Below, in pieces: positions 1 to 6,700 of a DNA stretch of 8,845 bases. Position 1 is the first letter of the stretch. The number at the start of each line of letters is the position of its first letter. The position numbers and the translations under genes were made by a program. Under the pieces are notes generated by a model. It was not told the origin of the DNA. It made no database searches and saw only the letters and a program-made list of their open reading frames with translations. The stretch comes from a bacterium (lineage in GTDB: Bacteria > Patescibacteriota > Minisyncoccia > Minisyncoccales > DG-74-3), in assembly GCA_021161025.1 (NCBI GenBank), contig JAGHBK010000051.1, positions 1-8,845 on the forward strand, in the 5' to 3' direction.

Positions 1-12
1 GTTATTATTAGA

Positions 13-765
13 ATGAGCGTTTTCCAAGTTGTTTATAAATGGCCAGAGACTAAACCTTCACTTCGATTTAAGTATCATGAAATAATAGGAGGCTTATATC
101 ATTGTTATACCAGCCCTTTAGAACGTGGGAGAAAACCTTTAATTACAAATTTAGTCCCTAAAAGCTTTTCACATGGAACTCTTTTTCGAGGATATAAAGA
201 AAAATGGAAATCAAATCCTTATTACAATGAACAAATATTTTGGGATGTTTCTTTAAAAGAATTTTTTGAAAATAAACTTTATAACAAGAGAGCAAAAGTC
301 TTTTTGATTATTCAAAAACCTGATTTAATCCCCGGTTGTTATAATTTTAAGAAACTCCTTCAAGGCGCTTTATATTTCAATGATATTATTTGCCCCTTAC
401 TTGATTCAAGATTGCATTGTCTTGTAAAAGATTATCCTTTGTTATCTGTGATTCAAAGAAAGGGAGTCGAAGTAGAAGATGAAAAGAAGGAAGACTTTTG
501 CACAAGGGCAAGATTGGCAGCAAGTATGTTCCCATTTTATCATGTTTATGTAAAACCAATTTACTTTACAGCTCCGGTTTTTCATATCCTTGCCTTTCCC
601 CTTGAAAAACTTTCAGAACTTTCTTGGGATGGAGAATTATTTAAAGCCAAGAATCCTAGAGTTGCTTTTGATAATTTAGTCACTAAGTATTCTTATTGGA
701 AATGCATGCCAGAGAAACAAAGAACAGAAATTATGGGGGGATTTGAAAAAATTAAAATTCCTTAG
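13..765 (+). CDS. Hypothetical protein, 250 aa, cysteine- and aromatic-rich, possibly 5'-incomplete
   Basis: I do not recognise this protein and assign no function. It is read from ATG 13 to TAG 763. The frame is also open across the four codons before this ATG (V-I-I-R), and the 12 bases upstream hold no Shine-Dalgarno-like sequence, so the true start may lie before the window. The product is soluble-looking, rich in Tyr, Phe, Trp and Pro, with no signal peptide or clear membrane helix. Notable stretches are a hydrophobic strand around residues 95-101 (KVFLIIQ) and another around 187-195 (APVFHILAF). There are six cysteines (31, 109, 127, 136, 163, 231) and six histidines (22, 30, 54, 135, 177, 191). 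H30-C31 and H135-C136 are adjacent pairs, but no standard CxxC zinc finger is present. An acidic/basic patch (VEVEDEKKED, 152-161) looks like a surface loop. It ends 22 bases before the giant gene on the same strand, so the two are probably in one transcript. Amino-acid make-up differs sharply from the cysteine-poor giant protein. That it is coding is fairly sure; what it does is unknown. Confidence 0.82.
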   Translation: MSVFQVVYKWPETKPSLRFKYHEIIGGLYHCYTSPLERGRKPLITNLVPKSFSHGTLFRGYKEKWKSNPYYNEQIFWDVSLKEFFENKLYNKRAKVFLIIQKPDLIPGCYNFKKLLQGALYFNDIICPLLDSRLHCLVKDYPLLSVIQRKGVEVEDEKKEDFCTRARLAASMFPFYHVYVKPIYFTAPVFHILAFPLEKLSELSWDGELFKAKNPRVAFDNLVTKYSYWKCMPEKQRTEIMGGFEKIKIP

Positions 766-787
766 GAATTGTTTAATTTAGAAGTGT
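766..787 (+). promoter_or_regulatory. Short intergenic gap with a weak ribosome-binding site for the giant gene
   Basis: Only 22 A+T-rich bases separate the TAG of the upstream gene from ATG 788. The best Shine-Dalgarno candidate is AGAAG at 780-784, only three bases before the ATG, which is weak and closer than usual. An in-frame TAG at 779-781 blocks any longer version of the giant gene, so ATG 788 is the earliest possible start. The gap is too short for a convincing promoter plus terminator. Read-through from the upstream gene, perhaps with translational coupling, is the simplest inference. Confidence 0.5.
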
Positions 788-3700
788 ATGTCTCTCTTCG
801 AAGTGTTTAAAAAACGCAAACTTAAACTTCCCAGCGTTGAAAAAAGAAAAAAGCTGTTTTCTTTATATGGTTTTAAAGAAGAATATAAGGGAACAGCTAC
901 ACAAAATATTGCTTTAGAAAAGGCTATTCAAAAAGATCCAAAGCCTTTTGAGCGTTTTTTGAAAGAACTTCAAACCAGGGTTAAAAAGCCTGAGGTTAAA
1001 GTTGAAAAGCCCAAAATTGAAATTAAGAAACCAATAGTTAAGAAACCCAAAATTCAATTTGGGAAAATTTCTATTAAGAAAGGGGTTTCTGAAAAGCCAA
1101 TTAAATTCGGGAAGATTGAATTGCCAAAAGAAAAAGAAAAAATAACAAGGCCTAAGATTGAGATTAAGCCAGAGGTTAAAATTAAAAAGCCTGAAATTAA
1201 AGTTGAAGCCCCAAAAGAAAAACCTAAAATTAAACTTGTTAAAAAGCCTGCTACAAAAGAACCTTTTCCAGAGGCTAAACCTTCTCCTTTAAAACCACCT
1301 GTTGCTAAGCTAACAAAGGAAATTAAAATTAAGCCTAAAGAACCCAAATTTGTTTTTAAACTTCCTGAAAAAGAAACTAAAATTACTTTAATTCCACAAA
1401 TTAAAGAAACTCTTCCCACTATTAAAAAACAGGCTGAATCTTTAGCAAAAAGACTAGAAAAAGAATTTAAGATTAAACCTGAAAAGCTTGAACCTCAGAT
1501 TACTCTAGGAGTTTTAAGGGCTCAAACTAAACAAGTTAAAGTTGCTTTTAACCCACAGGAGCGTGTTAAAAAATTAACAACCCCGATTACTTTTAAAAAA
1601 TTAGAAGAAAAATTTAAAGAAGTTAAATTGCCTGAAGTTAAAACAAGCCCCTTGGTTAAAATTCGGGTTTCACCTGAGTTAATTCCAGGGGGCATTAAAT
1701 TATCCGAAACTTTGGAAAAGAAAGTTAAAGAAATTAAAAAGAAAAAAGAAAAAGATTCCAGTTTTTGGTTAAAAGAAGTTGACTATTGGAATGTTAGACT
1801 TCGAGAAAAATTATCAAAGCTTAAAGATGTCTCTGTAATTTTAGATCCTTCTACTAGAATTGTTTCCGAGATTAAGTATCGGGGTAAAGATATTAATTTG
1901 CAAAATTTAGCTGATGAATTAAATAAATGCTTAAATCAAATTGAAAAGATTAATCAAGCAATTAAAGAAGGGGGAAAAGCTCTTTCAGAATCTGAAAAAG
2001 CATTATTAGATAAAGCCTTGGATATTGAGAAAGAATTAGCTGAAGCAACAAAGATTATTCAAACTGAGGGAACAAAAATTTCTGATTCTGTATATAATCT
2101 TTTAACTAATCCATCTAATTGGGATGATCCCAAAGCTTGGAGTGAATTTCATTCTTTGTTTCCAAAAAGAAAGGATTTTATACTTGGGCCTGCAATAGAT
2201 TTAGAAAAGATTGGAGAACAAGAAAAGACCTTAAAGGAAAAGAGAAGAGAATTTGAAAAGCTTTATGATGAAAAAATGCAGTACTATTGGAACCGATTAG
2301 AAACTTTGCTTAAAGAAAGCGAAGAAAAAGCAACTAGGTTTCTAGCAACTATTCCTGAAAAGGATAGAATTAGGTTAAATCGTTGCGTTGAGTTGGCAGG
2401 AGAAATTAATGAAAAAGATATTTTATCTAAAGTTGCAAATTATTATGAATTAGCAAAGAATCCAAGTTTTAAAAAGGCTTTAATTAAGGCTTCAAAATAT
2501 TTAACGGGCGAAAAAGCTGAGATTTTAAAAACTTTGTTACGTTATGATGAGTTAGTTGCAGAAAGAGAAGAAATTGAAAATAAAGTAAAAAATCTTTATG
2601 AAAAAGCAATTAAAGATCCTGAACTTCAAAAATTAGCCAAACAAAGGGAAAGACTTATTAGCTATTATACGGGCTTGGTTTCAACATTTGGAAATCCCAG
2701 TGATCAAAATTCTGTAGCTTATGCTTTATTAAAGCTTGGTGAATCTTTAAATGAATTTCATAAAGCTCAGTTAAGAGAAGAATTAAAAAGAGCTGAAGAA
2801 GAAAGCATTTACTGGAAAGACTTTGAAAATATGAGAACTTTGACCAATTTCTGGAAGGGGATTTTTGTTGAGGCTCCCAAGAATCTTTTTAAATTAGGAA
2901 AGGAATTGGTTTGGCCATTTAGGAAAACTGATGAAAATCCTTTTGTCACAGTTTCTTGGGATTTTGAGAAAATTAAAGAATTAGCAAAAAAGACCACAGA
3001 ATCTGTGTTACCCGGTGGAATAGTAGATTATTTTTACAGAGGTGGAGCAAGAATTGATTTTGATATATTTAATAAACCTGGATTTAATGTACTTAAATTT
3101 GCTTGGTATGATGCCCCATTAAAACTTGCTGAACTTACCCTTACTGGGATGAATAGTTTAATTAAAGATTTAACTACGACTTTAGCTTATTTTTCTTTAG
3201 ATCCAGATTTAGCTAAATACTTCTTTCCTGATAAATCAGTCGAGGAAGAAATAAAAAGTTATTCAGATGATTTTTTGAGAGCAAAAGTAAGTCTTGCTGC
3301 CCTTGCTATACCTAAATATCCTAAATTAAAGGATTTCTTTGAACTTCCCAAAGAAGAAAGGTTAAAGCCTAAGAACATAATAAAATTTTTAAGTGTTTTA
3401 GGCTCAGGAGATTATGGAGAATATGTAGTTCAAGAGAGTAAACGAGCTTTAGGGTGGAGCGAATTTGAAGTTAAATTTAGAGGAAAATTAGAAGACTTTC
3501 TACCTCCCGAATTAGAGGATTTTAAAGCTGAATATCTTTTTGTTAATAGACAGTATTTAAATAAAGAACTTGCACCTGGAACTAAAATTTTAATGCCTGA
3601 AAGGACTTCTTTCCCTATATTTCTAGACTTTCTTGATCCAAGTATTAGGGCTGAGTTGAAAAAAAATAAATGGACCAGTATGGCAATGACTGCGATTGAA

Positions 3701-6700
3701 TGGTTAGGTTTCATGAGGTATACTCCCGCTTGTGCATTTTGGGTTCCAGCAACTCAAATGACTCACGATCTGGCGGCTTACTTTAAAATTTATAGTCCTC
3801 TTTCTCGAAAAATTGAAAAAATTGCCGGTTTAAAAGCAGCTCAAAAAGTAGATGACTTGCTTGATTTTTCAACTGGAATGCTTGATTTTGTTACTGGTCA
3901 ACCTGTTCCGGCTAAATTTCGTCAGGCATTACCCAATTTGGTTGAGATGAGAGATTACTTGATACTTAATAGAGTTTTAAGAAAGTTTTTGCCAGAGAGG
4001 GCTAGGAGAATTACTGAGCATTATGCTCAGGCTTTAAATCCAGGTGAGCTCCAGGGAAAACTTAAAAAATTTCTTTCTGAAATAGATGATATAATTGCTG
4101 GATCAGTTAAAGATCCAAAACTTAAAAAGCGAATTAAAGAAAAAGTTATTGCTGATTTACAAGCCTTTATTTTTGATAAAAAATTACCTAGAGAAGAAAC
4201 TACTTGGCGAATACTTCACTATGCAGGAGCTAGGGTAGACGATATTTATGAAGTTATTAAAACCTCACCACCTCAAGTTGTTGATTTGATAGAAAAAGGA
4301 TTTAGAAAAATGACTGAAGGAGCAGAATATGGTTATTGGAAGAAAGTATTGTTAACTAAGGGTTATAATAAACTTAATTCTAAACAAAGAATTTTATTTG
4401 ATGAATTAAGAGAAACCTTTGTTCGAAATCCTAAAGAGGCAGAAGCTAGGATTGATAAATTATTAAAAGAATCCCGGCGCTTTAAGATTCCTTTAGGTAC
4501 AAGGGCTTATACTAAAAAGGATGTAAGAAAAGTTCTTGATTTATTAAAGCTTGAACAGGCTGAATTAAAGAAAATTGAAGCTATTACTAAAACAGGGACA
4601 ATAATACTTAATATCCCTGATGGCTTTGATTTAATTAAAGACACAGAATTGGGTAAAGGTACCAAAAAAGGGTTACCTTCAGTTTATGTTTTTCAAGATA
4701 AGAAAACTGGAAAAAATTATATTGCTTATAATCCTTATCGTTTAGATTCTTATTTAAGACAATACGATATTCCTTTTAAAGCTTCTCACCAATTATTTTC
4801 AGAGGTTGTTGAGGGATTTGATAATATTGATGCTGTAACTGTAACTTCCAGGTTTCAAGAAAGGGTTATGTATAAAGCTGGGGTATCAAGAAGAGAAAAA
4901 GAATTTAGACAAATGGTTGCTGCACTTAAGGCTAAAAAACTTGAAGATTTAATTAAAGTTCCTAAGAATTTAAAGACAATAACTTTGAAAATTGATTCTA
5001 CTTTAGCAAGAATAGCAAGGAAGTATAAAAATTCTTTGGATTTATTAGAGTATTTAAATCCTGAATATGTAGGAAAAGTCATTCCTAAAGGAACTTCAAT
5101 AAAAATTGGGACTAAAGGAGCAAACTTCTTATGGAAAAAACAAGCTTTAGAATTAGGATTAAGAGTTCAAGATCGGTGGGTAAGAACTTTACTTGATGAA
5201 ATTTTCTCAATAACTTGGGATTATTCTAAAGCTCAGGGAGATACGGTCTTCCCTAAATTACTTGGTTTAGCTGAAAATGTTCGTCCAAGCAAAAAAATTG
5301 TTCAAAAACCTGTAACTACAACAGTCGGGCTTTCTAAAAGTGAATTGTTAAGTTTGGGAATTACAGGCACTTCTATTCCAATGAATGAAGGACTAAAACC
5401 TTTTGTTAAACTAGTTGAATTTAAAAAAGTTAAAGATCTAAAACCAGCCTTTAAAGAACTCTTTAAAGAATATCTCACTCTTTATTTCCTCTATTCAGGT
5501 TCACCACAAGAAAAAGCAGCTTTTCAAAGATTAGCTGAGGCTTTAGAAAAAATTGCTCCTGCAGCAAGAACACCCCGTGATATTCTTAGATTAGAAATTA
5601 TTAAAGTTATTCGGGAACATTCTTTTAAATTACCCCCATCTGTACAAGGTTTATTTGATGTTCTAGCTTTTAGGGATAAAACAAAAATTCAATCTGCTTT
5701 AGAGGCATTATTAAACCCAAGAGTTAAATCAGTAAAAATTAAGGGGAAGAAAGTTAAAGGGGGGGCTTTAGAACAAATTTATTACGATCTTTTAAAAGAA
5801 AGAAAAATTAGAACTGCGCAAAAATATGGCTTGGATGTTCAAGCTGCACTTAGAGATTTCGAGGAGAGCTGGGAATTTGCTGCTGAAATAGTTCCGAATA
5901 TTGATGTTTTATTTGATGCTGTTACTGAAAGATTACGCCTGCTTTATAGATATAGATATAAACAGTGGGAGCTTCCTATTAAGGAAATAATGAAATTTGC
6001 AAAAACTTACATTCCTGCTAGGGGCTTGACTTTGAAAGAACGAGCTAGATTGCCTGGGTATTTGAGTGTATTGGATGCCTTTAAAGAAAATGTTAAAATT
6101 AAGATGGAAAAAAAGAATTTTGAGAGCCTTTTTGAATCTTTTAGGGCTTCGAATTTAGAACTTAAAAAGGAAGTAGAAAGAACCTGGGTAATTTCAACAT
6201 TAAGGAAAAAAGATATTGAAACAATTAAGAAGTTTGTTATATCTCACCCTAATTCTAAGGTTTATATAACAGGATCTGCAGTAGAGGGCTTTGAAAAAAA
6301 TCGATCCTTTTTGGAATCTCTTTTCTTGAGTTCAGGTATTGAGTATGAAGTAATAAAAAAAGCCCCAGAAACTTTACCTTCAGATAAGTTTGTTAATATT
6401 CTTTATGCTCGTGGTTTTCAAACGAGAATTAATCCGTGGGGAATCTTTAAGAAAGAAGATTTGCCCATTTTTTATTCTAGACTTCCAATTCGTCCGTTTC
6501 ATCAACTAGGGAAATGGGAAAAAGAAGAAGTCAGGAAATTATTTGTTGAAATGCTATCAAAGACTGAAAATGGAAAAAGAGTTTTGAAAATGTTTAAAGC
6601 TTTGGGTAAGGAAAGTCAGGAAACATTTCTTGAAAATCTTCAACTAAATTCAAAACTTATTGCAAATTCTTTCTTTGCTAACTTATTTACTTTTGATCCA

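Noticed and set aside
766..787. Promoter or terminator between the two genes
   Set aside because: The gap is only 22 bases, with no inverted repeat, no T-tract after a stem and no paired -35/-10 elements that could be defended.
1054..1419. Antisense open frame of 121 codons
   Set aside because: It lies opposite the Lys-Pro repeat tract. Its Ser/Leu/Gly/Phe-rich product is the mirror of AAA/CCT/ATT codons, with no independent support.
2809..2997. Short antisense open frame
   Set aside because: It is wholly inside the giant gene, has low-complexity composition and no recognisable product.
3430..3714. Antisense open frame of 94 codons with a hydrophobic N-terminus
   Set aside because: It is wholly inside the giant gene. 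The apparent signal-like region is only the complement of coding sequence.
3734..3784. His-Asp pair (residues 993-994) as a possible motif C of a single-subunit, N4/T7-type RNA polymerase
   Set aside because: Only the HD dipeptide matches. The surrounding residues and the other polymerase motifs (A and B) were not found.
4855..5082. Antisense open frame opposite the LysM-like region
   Set aside because: It overlaps a well-supported domain on the + strand and has no plausible ribosome-binding site or product.
5674..5766. Possible second LysM-like unit around the LLNP and VKIKGKKV residues
   Set aside because: The T-L-x-x-I-A-x-x-Y half is missing and the spacing is wrong; only the N-P and a basic strand resemble the module.
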